From JBMNCR01 sp049366695 (GTDB lineage Bacteria > Bacillota > Clostridia > Eubacteriales > Alkalibacteraceae): a DNA stretch of 64,000 bases. The position numbers were made by a program, and so were the translations under genes. Below are positions 8,975 to 18,507 of the stretch, piece by piece. Under the pieces are notes generated by a model. That model did no database searches. It was not told the origin of the DNA and saw nothing but the letters and a program-made list of their open reading frames with translations. The stretch lies in assembly GCA_049366695.1 (NCBI GenBank), contig JBMNCR010000034.1, forward strand, positions 1 to 64,000. Direction: 5' to 3'. How positions within the stretch are numbered: the stretch's first letter is position 1; every line of letters begins with the position of its first letter.

Positions 8975-9049
8975 TGGCTCCTCAGGTTGGATTCGAACCA
9001 ACAGCCTATCGGTTAACAGCCGAGTGCTCCACCGTTGAGCTACTGAGGA
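8975..9049 (-). tRNA. tRNA-Asn (anticodon GTT), CCA encoded
   Basis: Read on the minus strand the cloverleaf is complete: acceptor TCCTCAG pairs with CTGAGGA, the anticodon loop is TGTTAAC with anticodon GTT, the T-loop is GGTTCGAATCC, and the gene ends in an encoded GCCA. 75 nt including CCA. It stands alone between trmK and rpoD with its own terminator. Confidence 0.97.
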
Positions 9050-9185
9050 ACAAATAATAGTGACATTATTAAATTATAATGATTTTTTTTACTTTGTCAA
9101 TAAATTTAACTTATTTTGTTTAGAAATTTATTTCATAAAGTTATTTTATATAAAAAATTCATTAATTCGAACATTCTATTCATTG

Positions 9186-9215
9186 AAAAAGCAAAGTATA
9201 CTGTATATACTTTGC
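9186..9215 (-). terminator. Terminator of the dnaG-rpoD operon
   Basis: A 10-bp perfect stem, GCAAAGTATA (9191-9200) with TATACTTTGC (9206-9215), lies 12 bases after the rpoD stop and is followed on the minus strand by TTTTTC. Confidence 0.85.
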
Positions 9216-9226
9216 CGTTATAACAA

Positions 9227-10309
9227 CTAATCTAAATAATCTTTTAGTTTTTTACTTCTACTTGGATGTCTTAATTTTCTTAATGCTTTTGCTTCTATTT
9301 GTCTTATTCTCTCTCTAGTAACGTTAAATTCTTTACCAACTTCTTCTAATGTTCGTGCTCTTCCATCATCTAAGCCAAATCTTAATCTTAGAACTTTTTC
9401 TTCTCTTTCAGTTAATGTACACAACACTTCCATTAGTTGTTCTTTTAATAATGCGTAAGAAGCTGCCTCAGCAGGAGCTGGCGCATCATCATCAGGAATA
9501 AAGTCTCCCAAATGACTGTCCTCTTCTTCTCCAATAGGAGTCTCTAAGGAAACAGGATCTTGAGCTATTTTTAGTATCTCTCTTACTTTTTCTTCAGCAA
9601 ATCCCATTTCTTCGCCAATTTCATTAGGAGTAGGTTCCCTCCCTAATTCTTGCAACAACTGTCTTGAAACTCTAATTAATTTATTTATTGTTTCTACCAT
9701 ATGTACTGGTATCCTTATAGTTCTTGCTTGATCAGCTATTGCTCTCGTAATTGCTTGCCTAATCCACCATGTAGCATATGTGCTAAATTTATATCCTTTA
9801 CTATAATCAAATTTTTCTACAGCTTTTATTAAACCTAAATTCCCTTCTTGTATTAAGTCTAAAAAAGACATACCTCTCCCTACATATCTTTTGGCTATAC
9901 TTACCACTAATCGCAAATTAGCTTCAGCTAATTTTTGCTTTGCTAGGTCATCACCTTTTTCCATGCGTTGCGCTAAGTCAATTTCTTCCTTAGCAGTTAA
10001 AAGAGATACTTTTCCAATTTCCTTTAAATACATTCTTACAGGATCATTAACACTTATACCTTCAGGCACTGCTATCTCAAAAGTTTTCTTTGAAATTTCT
10101 TCTATTTCTTCATCTTCATCTTCAGTATCAATATCTTGAGCAAAAATTTCTATACCATCTTCTTCAAACAATGAATATATTTCTTCAATTTGATCAGGAA
10201 GCAGTTCAATTTCAGACAACGAGCTCTCTATCTCTTCTCCAGTTAGAGTACCGTTTTTTTTGCCTTTTGTTCTTAATTCTTTAACCTTTGTATTTTCTCT
10301 TATATCCAA
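9227..10309 (-). CDS. rpoD: Primary RNA polymerase sigma factor (sigma-70 / SigA)
   Basis: Housekeeping sigma factor. A short region 1.1 (about 1-85) is followed by region 1.2 (DPVRMYLKEIGKVSLLTAKE), region 2 with FLDLIQEGNLGLIKAVEKFD and FSTYATWWIRQAITRAI for -10 recognition and melting, region 3, and region 4 with TLEEVGKEFNVTRERIRQIE for -35 binding. 360 aa is the normal Firmicute size. The start is TTG, set by AAGGAGG seven bases upstream; the stop is TAG. dnaG lies 21 bases upstream, the conserved macromolecular-synthesis operon, though rpsU sits elsewhere (26681). Confidence 0.98.
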   Translation of the reverse strand: MDIRENTKVKELRTKGKKNGTLTGEEIESSLSEIELLPDQIEEIYSLFEEDGIEIFAQDIDTEDEDEEIEEISKKTFEIAVPEGISVNDPVRMYLKEIGKVSLLTAKEEIDLAQRMEKGDDLAKQKLAEANLRLVVSIAKRYVGRGMSFLDLIQEGNLGLIKAVEKFDYSKGYKFSTYATWWIRQAITRAIADQARTIRIPVHMVETINKLIRVSRQLLQELGREPTPNEIGEEMGFAEEKVREILKIAQDPVSLETPIGEEEDSHLGDFIPDDDAPAPAEAASYALLKEQLMEVLCTLTEREEKVLRLRFGLDDGRARTLEEVGKEFNVTRERIRQIEAKALRKLRHPSRSKKLKDYLD

Positions 10310-10330
10310 TTCACAACCTCCTTCCCATGA

Positions 10331-12094
10331 TTATATCTTTTCCAATTGTCTTTTTATTTCAATAATTTCATAGTAGATTTTATTTTTTTCTTCTTCTGAT
10401 TCAGCACTCATTAGATGTTCTTGTAAAACAACTATATCGTTTTGCATCTTATTTTTTTTAATAGTATTTATGTAACTATTAATATTTTCTACCTCTATGA
10501 TTTCTTCATTCATTGTAAATATTGACGATGCAATTTTCACATCTTCTTTATCTTCAATTGTAGTTATAAACTTAGACTCTTGAAAATTATTATTATTTCC
10601 CATATTTTTATATAAATAATTTGCTATTGTTTTATAAATACCTTTTGAAAAGTATTCAATTTCTAATGTTGTTTTGATATACTGTGAATACTCCTTGTTA
10701 GTTATTAACTGTCCTAATATTTTTTCTTGAGCTAAAATATAGGCATTTTTTATATGTTGTTTTTCATTCCTATAATTACCATAAGAATTTTTTTTATGCT
10801 TTTTTGCCTTTACTTTTTCAATTTCTACTTTTATTGCCTCTTTTGATATTTCTACTTCCTTCGCAATTTTATTTAAATATGCTTCAATTTCAATCTCATT
10901 ATCTATTTGAGCTAGATAATTAGATACTTCCTTTGTAAAGTTAATTTTACCATCTATGCTTTTAGTGTTATATTTTTCCTTTAATTTTAAAATTTTATAC
11001 TCTATATCAGTTAGTGCTCCATCTTTTTTTGTTTCAAAGGCCTCTTTACCATATGATTTTATGTATTCATCTGGATCTAATAATTCTGGTAACAATAATA
11101 TTTTTACATCTAAATTACAGTTTTTTATAATTTCCATAGCTTTCACTGCTGCTTTTTGTCCAGCTTCATCACCATCATATGCAATGATTACTTCTTTTGC
11201 ATATCGCTTAAGCAGCATACCTTGATCTCTGGTTAAAGCAGTGCCAAGAGAAGCTACAACATTTTTCACACCTTTTTGATAAAGACTAATTACATCCATA
11301 TAACCTTCAGTAAGAATAATTTGGTCATTTGAAATATATTTTTTTGCATAATTCAAGCCATACAACTGTTTACCTTTCAAAAATACTACTGTTTCAGGTG
11401 AATTTAGATATTTTGGATATTTTTCATCATTTATTACTCTTCCTCCAAACCCAATAAGTTTTTCAGTAACAGTCTGTATCGGAAATATTATTCGATCTCT
11501 AAAACGATCATAATAATTCCCTTTTCCTTTATCGCTTTTTATGATCAGTCCAGATTCATTTATGTCATTTATGTCATATTTCTTATATAGCAAATACTTT
11601 AATAAACTATCACCCAAAATAGGTGCATAGCCTAAACCAAACCACTTAATTGTGTTCTTTTCAATACCCCTGATATGTAAATATTCTAATGCTTGTACAT
11701 TGCTTAATAAATTTTTATAATAAAATATTGCTGCATCTCTATGTAATAAATATTGCTTTTGTTTTTTTTTATTTATTTTATCATCATATTTATAATCGTC
11801 AGGAAGTACTATCCCAGACCTATCTGCTAATACTTTTAAGGCATCAATAAAGCTTAGATTTTCTATCTCCATAATAAAGTTAATTACATTGCCCCCTGCA
11901 CCACAACCAAAACAATGATACAATTGTTTATCAGGAGAAACTACAAAAGAAGGTGTTTTTTCATTGTGAAAAGGACATCTGCACTTTAAACTTGTACCTC
12001 TTTTAACTAATGTTACATATTGCGATATAACACCAACAATATCATTTTCAGTAATTATTTGTTGAATAATATCGTTAGAATAACTTCTATTCAT
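10331..12094 (-). CDS. dnaG: DNA primase
   Basis: Synthesises RNA primers at the replication fork. The N-terminal CHC2 zinc finger is complete (CRCPFHNEKTPSF ... YHCFGCGAGG, about residues 39-66). The TOPRIM core follows with ILTEGYMDVIS (catalytic Glu) and VIIAYDGDEAGQKAA (DxD metal ligands). The C-terminal 140 residues form the variable helicase-binding domain. 587 aa is typical. It is cotranscribed with rpoD downstream; the 444-base region upstream probably holds the operon promoter. Confidence 0.97.
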   Translation of the reverse strand: MNRSYSNDIIQQIITENDIVGVISQYVTLVKRGTSLKCRCPFHNEKTPSFVVSPDKQLYHCFGCGAGGNVINFIMEIENLSFIDALKVLADRSGIVLPDDYKYDDKINKKKQKQYLLHRDAAIFYYKNLLSNVQALEYLHIRGIEKNTIKWFGLGYAPILGDSLLKYLLYKKYDINDINESGLIIKSDKGKGNYYDRFRDRIIFPIQTVTEKLIGFGGRVINDEKYPKYLNSPETVVFLKGKQLYGLNYAKKYISNDQIILTEGYMDVISLYQKGVKNVVASLGTALTRDQGMLLKRYAKEVIIAYDGDEAGQKAAVKAMEIIKNCNLDVKILLLPELLDPDEYIKSYGKEAFETKKDGALTDIEYKILKLKEKYNTKSIDGKINFTKEVSNYLAQIDNEIEIEAYLNKIAKEVEISKEAIKVEIEKVKAKKHKKNSYGNYRNEKQHIKNAYILAQEKILGQLITNKEYSQYIKTTLEIEYFSKGIYKTIANYLYKNMGNNNNFQESKFITTIEDKEDVKIASSIFTMNEEIIEVENINSYINTIKKNKMQNDIVVLQEHLMSAESEEEKNKIYYEIIEIKRQLEKI

Positions 12095-12538
12095 AAAAGC
12101 ACCTTACATCCTTACTACAATATTCTACAAAAATATTAAAATTCCTTCTTTAAAACACAAAAAAACAATGGTAATAATGTCCAATATTTTTTGTAATTAT
12201 TTTCATAACATAATTTTATTATTATTGTTTTCTGTTTTTGCATTTTTCACTTAGCTTTATTTTTCCTTTTTATATAAAATAAATGTTATAAACATTAATA
12301 TTATTCAGTATTTTTTCAATATATAAAAAACAACTTAATAACATCTATTTATTGCAACACATACTATATATTTTTTAATTATAAAAATTTTTTTATAGAA
12401 ATCATTAAATTTTTACACTTAAATATTATCTGTATATATCGTTTTCTTAAACATTGTGTCGAATAATGATAATTAATACTAATGTAGTATATAACATTTA
12501 TAGAATAATTTAAAGAGTTTTTTTTATTTCAATTAATT
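12095..12538. other. Intergenic between dgt and dnaG, nothing recognised
   Basis: A 444-base very AT-rich spacer with no open frame of note. It should hold the dnaG-rpoD promoter and the end of the dgt transcript, but I see no clear -35/-10 pair or terminator hairpin that I can support. Confidence 0.4.
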
Positions 12539-13540
12539 TCAATATACCCTCCATGTTCTAGGTATAAACAATTGTTGAAATTTATTTATCGCATATCTAT
12601 CTGTCATACCTGCAATATAATCACATATTACCCTTTCTTTATCTTCATGATCCAATCGGTGGATATATTCAACGGATAATTTCTCAGGTTTTTTCATAAA
12701 ATATTCATATAAACTTATTATTACGTTTTCAGCTTTTTCTTCTTCATCTTTTGCTTTTGATCCTATATATACTTGTGAAAAAAGATAACTTCTTAAATGC
12801 ATAGTAGCGTCACGCACATCATTACTCATCTTTATATACTTTTTATTATAACTTGTATTTATTACATCATTAATCATAGTATTTATTCTATCTCTTTTTG
12901 AATCCCCTAGTACAGTAGTGCTCTTTTTAGGCAATTCACATTCAGCAATAATTTCACCTCTAACTGCATCGTCTATATCGTGATTTATATATGCGATTCT
13001 ATCCGATAAATGTACTACTTCCCCTTCAAGAGTTTTAGGACATATTTCTCCTGAATGATGCAAAATACCGTCCATCACTTCCCATGTTAGGTTCATTCCT
13101 TTTCCATTTTCTAATATCTCTACCACCCTTAAACTCTGTTCATTATGATTAAATCCAAATGTGCAAATATCATTTAATACTTTTTCTCCAGTGTGACCAA
13201 ATGGAGTATGTCCTAAATCATGGCCTAATGCTATTGCTTCAGTTAAATCTTCGTTAAGCTTCAGAGCCCTAGAGATAGTTCTAGCAATTTGTGATACTTC
13301 TAAAGTATGAGTTAAACGTGTTCTATAATGATCACCTTCAGGAGAAATAAAAACTTGTGTTTTATGCTTCAACCTTCTAAAAGACTTTGAATGAAGAATT
13401 TTATCTCTATCTCTTTGAAATTCTGTTCTTATAGTACATAATTTACCTGTTATTTTTCTTCCTTTTGTTTTACAACTTAATACTGCATATTTAGATAATA
13501 TATCTTTTTCCAATAATTCTCTTTCTTCTCTAATATTCAT
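12539..13540 (-). CDS. dgt: Deoxyguanosinetriphosphate triphosphohydrolase-like HD protein
   Basis: HD-superfamily enzyme that splits dNTPs into deoxynucleoside and triphosphate. Seen: DRDKILHSKSFRRLKHKTQV (dGTPase signature), HTLEVSQIAR, and GHDLGHTPFGH with the metal-binding HD pair, then HHSGE. 333 aa, close to the Firmicute dGTPase-like form located upstream of dnaG in relatives. The start at 13540 (ATG) follows GGAG by nine bases; a TTG 15 bases upstream overlaps that site and is unlikely. Confidence 0.93.
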   Translation of the reverse strand: MNIREERELLEKDILSKYAVLSCKTKGRKITGKLCTIRTEFQRDRDKILHSKSFRRLKHKTQVFISPEGDHYRTRLTHTLEVSQIARTISRALKLNEDLTEAIALGHDLGHTPFGHTGEKVLNDICTFGFNHNEQSLRVVEILENGKGMNLTWEVMDGILHHSGEICPKTLEGEVVHLSDRIAYINHDIDDAVRGEIIAECELPKKSTTVLGDSKRDRINTMINDVINTSYNKKYIKMSNDVRDATMHLRSYLFSQVYIGSKAKDEEEKAENVIISLYEYFMKKPEKLSVEYIHRLDHEDKERVICDYIAGMTDRYAINKFQQLFIPRTWRVY

Positions 13541-13616
13541 AAGAGTCAACTCCAATTTACTTCAAACAACTTCCATATAACACACTCAATCTCATCGTGC
13601 ACAATTTATATATTCT

Positions 13617-13826
13617 ATATAATAATGAAATTTCCTTCTTTTCTAATACAATTTTAATAAATTACATATTTNNNNNNNNNNNNNNNNNNNNNNNNNNNNN
13701 NNNNNNNNNNNNNNNNNNNNNNNNNNNNNNNNNNNNNNNNNNNNNNNNNNNNNNNNNNNNNNNNNNNNNNNATATAATAATGAAATTTCCTTCTTTTCTA
13801 ATACAATTTTAATAAATTACATATTT
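13617..13826. repeat. Identical 55-bp sequence on both sides of the N gap
   Basis: The 55 bases before the gap (13617-13671) are identical to the first 55 bases after it (13772-13826). A related 16-mer, TTTTAATAAATTACAT, recurs near 13948-13963. An exact 55-base duplication bounding a 100-N block suggests that two contigs overlap there rather than a true biological repeat, although a short tandem repeat that stopped assembly is also possible. Confidence 0.85.
13672..13771. other. Assembly gap (100 N)
   Basis: Exactly 100 Ns, the conventional size for an unknown-length scaffold gap. No sequence can be inferred. It lies in the intergenic region between ppdK and dgt, so no recognised gene is interrupted. 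Confidence 0.98.
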
Positions 13827-14022
13827 TTACTGTTTTTTATATCCTTTACTTACCTATAAACACTAGATATATTTAAAGATCTAATATTTTTCTAAAAAAT
13901 ATTATAAGTATCCTTTTTGAAGATTATTTCATTCTTGTTTCTATTATTTTAATAAATTACATTTTTGCATTATAAAAACTTACTACAAATTTTGTGTACA
14001 TTTTGAAAAACAAAAACAGTGT

Positions 14023-14148
14023 CTACAACGACTTAATTAGAATATTGAACATTTTAAGGAAATTATGCATATCCGAATCCATCTTCTGCTGCCGCATAAA
14101 ATAAAAAAATGCATCACCACGAGGTCCAAGGAATTTATATATACTCCA
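14023..14148 (-). pseudogene. Possible coding remnant (42-codon open frame without a start)
   Basis: On the minus strand a frame opens after a TAA and reads WSIYKFLGPRGDAFFYFMRQ then continues to a TAG at 14023-14025. Its base composition is visibly richer in GC than the surroundings and the peptide looks protein-like, but there is no start codon with a ribosome binding site. It may be the C-terminal end of a decayed gene. Parent family not recognised. Confidence 0.25.
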
Positions 14149-14233
14149 TTACCTTTAGATAAGAAATTTCTATTCATGGTATTCTCATACTAATTTAAAA
14201 CTTTTTAAAAAAGTAGATAATATTTTTAATAAG

Positions 14234-14262
14234 AAAGTGCCTATATAGTTCATAGGCACTTT
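14234..14262 (-). terminator. Terminator hairpin downstream of ppdK
   Basis: An 11-bp stem, AAAGTGCCTAT (14234-14244) with ATAGGCACTTT (14252-14262), lies about 60 bases beyond the ppdK stop. A second smaller palindrome (TGTCTATATAATATAGACA, about 14293-14311) lies between it and the stop codon. Confidence 0.7.
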
Positions 14263-14320
14263 TAACTTTTGAATTTTTGTACTACCTCAGTGTCTATATA
14301 ATATAGACATTTTTTAATAA

Positions 14321-16942
14321 CTACTCTTTTATTTTTGCTTGTGCTGCTGCAAGTCTAGCTATTGGCACTCTAAACGGCGAACAAGAAACATAATCTAAAC
14401 CGACTTTATTGAAAAATTCGATGGATTTAGGATCTCCTCCGTGTTCTCCACATACACCAATTTTTAATTTTGGTTTTATACTTCTACCTAATCCAACAGC
14501 CATATCTACTAATTTTCCAACACCTGTTTGATCTACACTTTGAAATGGATCATCAGGTAAAATATCTTTTTCTTTATATTCATTAATAAATTTACCTGCA
14601 TCATCCCTAGAAAACCCATAAGTCATTTGTGTTAAATCATTTGTTCCAAAAGAAAAGAATTCTGCTTCTTTTGCAATTTCATCAGCTATTAGTGCAGCTC
14701 TTGGAATCTCTATCATTGTACCTACTAGATATTCTATAGATGAATTTTTTTCTTCTATTACTTTTTGAGCTGTGTCTACAACTATTTTCTTAACAAAATC
14801 TAATTCAGCTCTTATTCCTACAAGAGGAATCATTATTTCAGGTATAATTTTGATATTCTCTTCTTTACTTACTTCTATTGCTGCTTCCATTATTGCCCTA
14901 GTTTGCATTTGAGCAATTTCTGGATATGTAACGGCTAATCTACATCCTCTATGTCCTAGCATAGGGTTGAATTCTTGTAACGAATGTATTATCTCTTTTA
15001 GTTTTTCGACAGAAATATTAAAATCACTAGCTAACTTTACGATATCTTTTTCTTCTTGAGGTAAAAATTCATGTAATGGTGGATCTAATAATCTTACCGT
15101 TACTGGTTTGTCCATCATCACCTTATATATACCTTTAAAATCAGATTTTTGCATAGGCATAAGCAAATCTATCGCACTTTTTCTTTGTTCCGATGTTTCA
15201 GCTAATATCATTTTTCGAACAACTGGTATTCTTTCTTCATCAAAAAACATATGTTCAGTTCTACATAATCCTATTCCTTCAGCACCAAATTTTATTGCTG
15301 TCCCAGCATCTCTAGGTGTATCAGCATTTGTCCTAACTTTTAAAGTTCTTAAACTATCAGCCCATTCCATTAAAATACCAAAATCTCCTGACAATTCAGG
15401 TTCTACAGTTTTTATACTTCCTTTATAAACTTTTCCAGTGCTTCCATCTAAAGATACAAAATCTCCTTCAGTTATTTTTTCATTTCCAATTAAAAATAAT
15501 TTTAATTCTTCATCAACTTTTACTGATTCACATCCAGCAACACAACATTTACCCATTCCTCTTGCAACAACTGCAGCATGAGAAGTCATTCCTCCTCTAG
15601 ATGTTAATATACCTTGTGATGCATTCATACCTTCAATATCTTCTGGCGAAGTCTCTCTTCTAACTAAGATTACTTTTTCTCCATTAGCAGATGCCTTTAC
15701 TGCATCTTCTGCATTAAAATATACTTTTCCTGTTGCCGCTCCCGGAGATGCAGGTAATCCTTGAGTTATCGGTGTAGCTTCTTTCATAGTATTTAAATCA
15801 AATGTAGGATGTAATAATTGATCTAATTGCTTTGGTTCAATTCTAAGTATTGCTTCTTCTTTAGATATTAAACCTTCACCAACCATTTCAACTGCTGCTC
15901 TTAGCGCAGCATTTACTGTTCTTTTTCCATTTCTAGTCTGAAGAAAATATAATTTTCCCTGCTCTATTGTAAACTCTATATCTTGCATATCTTTATAATG
16001 TTGTTCTAAAAGTTGAGAACATTCAACAAATTGCTTGAAAATCTCTGGCATAATATTGTTTAATTCATCAATTGGCTTTGGTGTCCTTATTCCAGCTACT
16101 ACGTCTTCTCCTTGGGCATTAACTAAAAATTCTCCAAATAATTTTTTTTCTCCTGTTGCAGGATTTCTAGTAAAAGCTACTCCTGTTCCTGAATCATTAC
16201 CCATATTTCCAAATACCATAGATTGCACATTTACTGCAGTTCCAATACTATGAGGTATATCATTTAAGTTTCTATATGCTTTTGCTCTAGCATTATTCCA
16301 AGATTTAAACACAGCATTTATTGACATAATTAATTGTTCTTGAGGATCCTGTGGAAAATTTATACCTGTTTCACTTAATGCAACGGTTTTAAATTCTTCT
16401 ACAATATCCTTCAAATTAACCACAGTTAATTCGGTATCGTCTTTATACCCATTTGACTCTTTATATTTATCTAAAATGCTTTCAAATTTGAATTTAGGTA
16501 TTTGCAAAACAACATCACAAAACATTTGAATAAATCTTCTATAGCTATCATATGCAAATCTCATATTGTTTGTTTTGTCCCCTACTGCAACAACTGTTTT
16601 ATCATTTAATCCTAAATTTAATATTGTATCCATCATACCAGGCATTGATATAGCAGCTCCTGATCTTACTGATACAAGTAATGGATTTTCTTTATCTCCA
16701 AATTTCTTTTCTGTAGTTTCTTCTAAAATACTAAAATTTTCTTTTAATTGCTTAAGAATATCTTCCGATAATTCTTCATTGTTTTCATAAAATACTGAAC
16801 ATGCTTCCGTAGATACAGTTAATCCAGGCGGTACAGGCAAACCTATGTTAGTCATCTCTGATAGATTAGCACCTTTTCCTCCTAATATCGATTTCATTGA
16901 AGCACTACCTTCTTTAAAAAGATAGACATACTTTTTACTCAA
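14321..16942 (-). CDS. ppdK: Pyruvate, phosphate dikinase
   Basis: Reversibly converts pyruvate, ATP and phosphate into phosphoenolpyruvate, AMP and PPi; in anaerobes often a PPi-linked glycolytic enzyme. The nucleotide-binding domain is at the N-terminus (ILGGKGANLSEMTNIGLPVPPG), the phosphohistidine domain has GGMTSHAAVVARGMGK with the catalytic His near residue 453, and the C-terminal PEP-binding barrel ends with GVCGEHGGDP. 873 aa is full length. The start is TTG with GAGGGGG upstream; TTGA overlaps the stop of its regulatory protein gene, indicating translational coupling. Confidence 0.97.
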   Translation of the reverse strand: MSKKYVYLFKEGSASMKSILGGKGANLSEMTNIGLPVPPGLTVSTEACSVFYENNEELSEDILKQLKENFSILEETTEKKFGDKENPLLVSVRSGAAISMPGMMDTILNLGLNDKTVVAVGDKTNNMRFAYDSYRRFIQMFCDVVLQIPKFKFESILDKYKESNGYKDDTELTVVNLKDIVEEFKTVALSETGINFPQDPQEQLIMSINAVFKSWNNARAKAYRNLNDIPHSIGTAVNVQSMVFGNMGNDSGTGVAFTRNPATGEKKLFGEFLVNAQGEDVVAGIRTPKPIDELNNIMPEIFKQFVECSQLLEQHYKDMQDIEFTIEQGKLYFLQTRNGKRTVNAALRAAVEMVGEGLISKEEAILRIEPKQLDQLLHPTFDLNTMKEATPITQGLPASPGAATGKVYFNAEDAVKASANGEKVILVRRETSPEDIEGMNASQGILTSRGGMTSHAAVVARGMGKCCVAGCESVKVDEELKLFLIGNEKITEGDFVSLDGSTGKVYKGSIKTVEPELSGDFGILMEWADSLRTLKVRTNADTPRDAGTAIKFGAEGIGLCRTEHMFFDEERIPVVRKMILAETSEQRKSAIDLLMPMQKSDFKGIYKVMMDKPVTVRLLDPPLHEFLPQEEKDIVKLASDFNISVEKLKEIIHSLQEFNPMLGHRGCRLAVTYPEIAQMQTRAIMEAAIEVSKEENIKIIPEIMIPLVGIRAELDFVKKIVVDTAQKVIEEKNSSIEYLVGTMIEIPRAALIADEIAKEAEFFSFGTNDLTQMTYGFSRDDAGKFINEYKEKDILPDDPFQSVDQTGVGKLVDMAVGLGRSIKPKLKIGVCGEHGGDPKSIEFFNKVGLDYVSCSPFRVPIARLAAAQAKIKE

Positions 16943-17760
16943 TTGTAATCCCCCTCACGAATTATAGATAATATAATGCTTGCTGTTTCTTCAATAGCTT
17001 TATCTGAAACATTTATTACAGGACATCTTAATTTGCTAAATATTTTCTCAGCATAGTCCATCTCTCCTAAAATTCTCTCCATGCTGGCATAATTAGCAGT
17101 ATAATCTAGTCCTAAAGCTTTTAATCTTTCTCGTCTTATCGTATTTAATTTTTCTGGATCTGTTGTTAACCCAATAATTTTTGAATTATTAATATCAAAC
17201 AATTCCTTTGGAACTTCTACTTCAGGTACAATAGGAATATTAGCAACTCGAATGTTTTTGTGTGCAAGATACATGCTTAAAGGTGTTTTAGATGTTCTAG
17301 ATACCCCAATTAAGACAACATCAGCTTTTTTAACCCCTCTTGAATCCTTACCATCGTCATATTTTACAGCAAATTCTATTGCCTCTACTTTTTTAAAGTA
17401 GTCTGCATCAAGACGTCGATTCAATCCAGCTTCTAACAATGGATCTTTATTAGTTAGTTCTTTTAAAGATTCTATAACTGGACCTAAAACGTCTATTGCC
17501 ACAATATTATATCGCTTTGCCATTTTAAGCATGTAATTCTTCATTTCTGGCACTACTAAAGTAAATATAATAATTGAATTATGATCTTTTGCTTCTTCTA
17601 ATATTTCATCTATTTGTTCTGTTTCAAGCACAAAAGGATATCTCTTTATATCACTTATACTAGAATTAAATTGAATTTTCCCTGCTTTTGCAACAAGTTC
17701 CCCAGTTTCGCCAAGGGAATCAGAAATCACATATATAATACCTCTTTTTTTTCCTTCCAT
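16939..17760 (-). CDS. Pyruvate phosphate dikinase regulatory protein (bifunctional kinase / pyrophosphorylase)
   Basis: DUF299-family enzyme that phosphorylates a threonine next to the catalytic His of PPDK using ADP and removes it with phosphate, switching PPDK off and on. Seen: YVISDSLGETGELV at the N-terminus and VVLIGVSRTSKTPLSMYLAH (P-loop-like) near residues 150-170, then IPIVPEVEVP. 273 aa, normal length. The start at 17760 (ATG) lies eight bases behind GGGGG; a TTG six bases upstream falls inside that spacing. It overlaps ppdK by four bases. Confidence 0.93.
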   Translation of the reverse strand: MEGKKRGIIYVISDSLGETGELVAKAGKIQFNSSISDIKRYPFVLETEQIDEILEEAKDHNSIIIFTLVVPEMKNYMLKMAKRYNIVAIDVLGPVIESLKELTNKDPLLEAGLNRRLDADYFKKVEAIEFAVKYDDGKDSRGVKKADVVLIGVSRTSKTPLSMYLAHKNIRVANIPIVPEVEVPKELFDINNSKIIGLTTDPEKLNTIRRERLKALGLDYTANYASMERILGEMDYAEKIFSKLRCPVINVSDKAIEETASIILSIIREGDYN

Positions 17761-17772
17761 TGTCAAAACCCC

Positions 17773-18420
17773 CTACTCATTACCAATTCTAACCATTACT
17801 TTTGTTATGATGGTCTTTGATATTTTTCCAATTATTTTTATTTTTTCACTGTTATCTTCTAAAATTATCTTTTCCACCACTGGTAGTGAATCTACTTGAT
17901 GGTGAATTATTTTTTCAGCAGCATCAAATACTGATTCATCTGCCTCTACATAAACTATATTAGGCATTCTAGTCATTATCATTGCTACAGGCAAAGTTTT
18001 TATATCATGATTACCTAAAGTAACTTTTATAAAATCTTTTCTGGATACAACTCCAGACAAATACCCATTATTTTGTACATAAATATTGCCTGTATCTTCA
18101 AGAAACATAGTAACAATAGAGTCGTATACAGTATTATCTTCAGATACAACGATGGGCATAGATTTTACATCCATTACGCTCATATTTTTAATAAAGCTGC
18201 CCATTACACTCATCAATGACTTGCCAGAGTAATAATAACCAACTTTTGGTCTTGCTTCTAAAATTCCCATCATAGTAAGAATAGTTAAATCAGGCCTTAA
18301 TGTAGCTCTTGTCAAGTTAACTTTTTCAGCTATATGTTCACTTGTTATGGGTTGACTTGCTTTGACGATTTCGAGTATTTCAATTTGTCTCTTTGTAAGT
18401 TGTATAAAATTCACCTCCAA
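17773..18420 (-). CDS. CcpN/YqzB-type transcriptional regulator (winged helix plus two CBS domains)
   Basis: Residues 8-60 form a winged helix (ITSEHIAEKVNLTRATLRPD, very close to Bacillus YqzB/CcpN), followed by two CBS domains (about 85-140 and 150-210; MTRMPNIVYVEADESVFDAA). CcpN binds nucleotides through its CBS pair and represses gluconeogenic genes; here the neighbours ppdK and its regulator are plausible targets. The start is uncertain: the only good ribosome binding site, GGAGGTG (18412-18418), is six bases before an ATA codon (18403-18405), while the TTG at 18420 and GTG at 18414 overlap the site. Confidence 0.88.
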   Translation of the reverse strand: MEVNFIQLTKRQIEILEIVKASQPITSEHIAEKVNLTRATLRPDLTILTMMGILEARPKVGYYYSGKSLMSVMGSFIKNMSVMDVKSMPIVVSEDNTVYDSIVTMFLEDTGNIYVQNNGYLSGVVSRKDFIKVTLGNHDIKTLPVAMIMTRMPNIVYVEADESVFDAAEKIIHHQVDSLPVVEKIILEDNSEKIKIIGKISKTIITKVMVRIGNE

Positions 18421-18507
18421 AACAAAATTATGTTACATTTATTATAATATCAATGAATAAAGTATAACATATTTTCTTTTTATTTTCACAATAATTTTCT
18501 TAATTAT

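Noticed and set aside
13597..13812. Plus-strand frame through the gap
   Set aside because: About half of it is N; the rest is the duplicated 55-base sequence. Artefact of the assembly gap.
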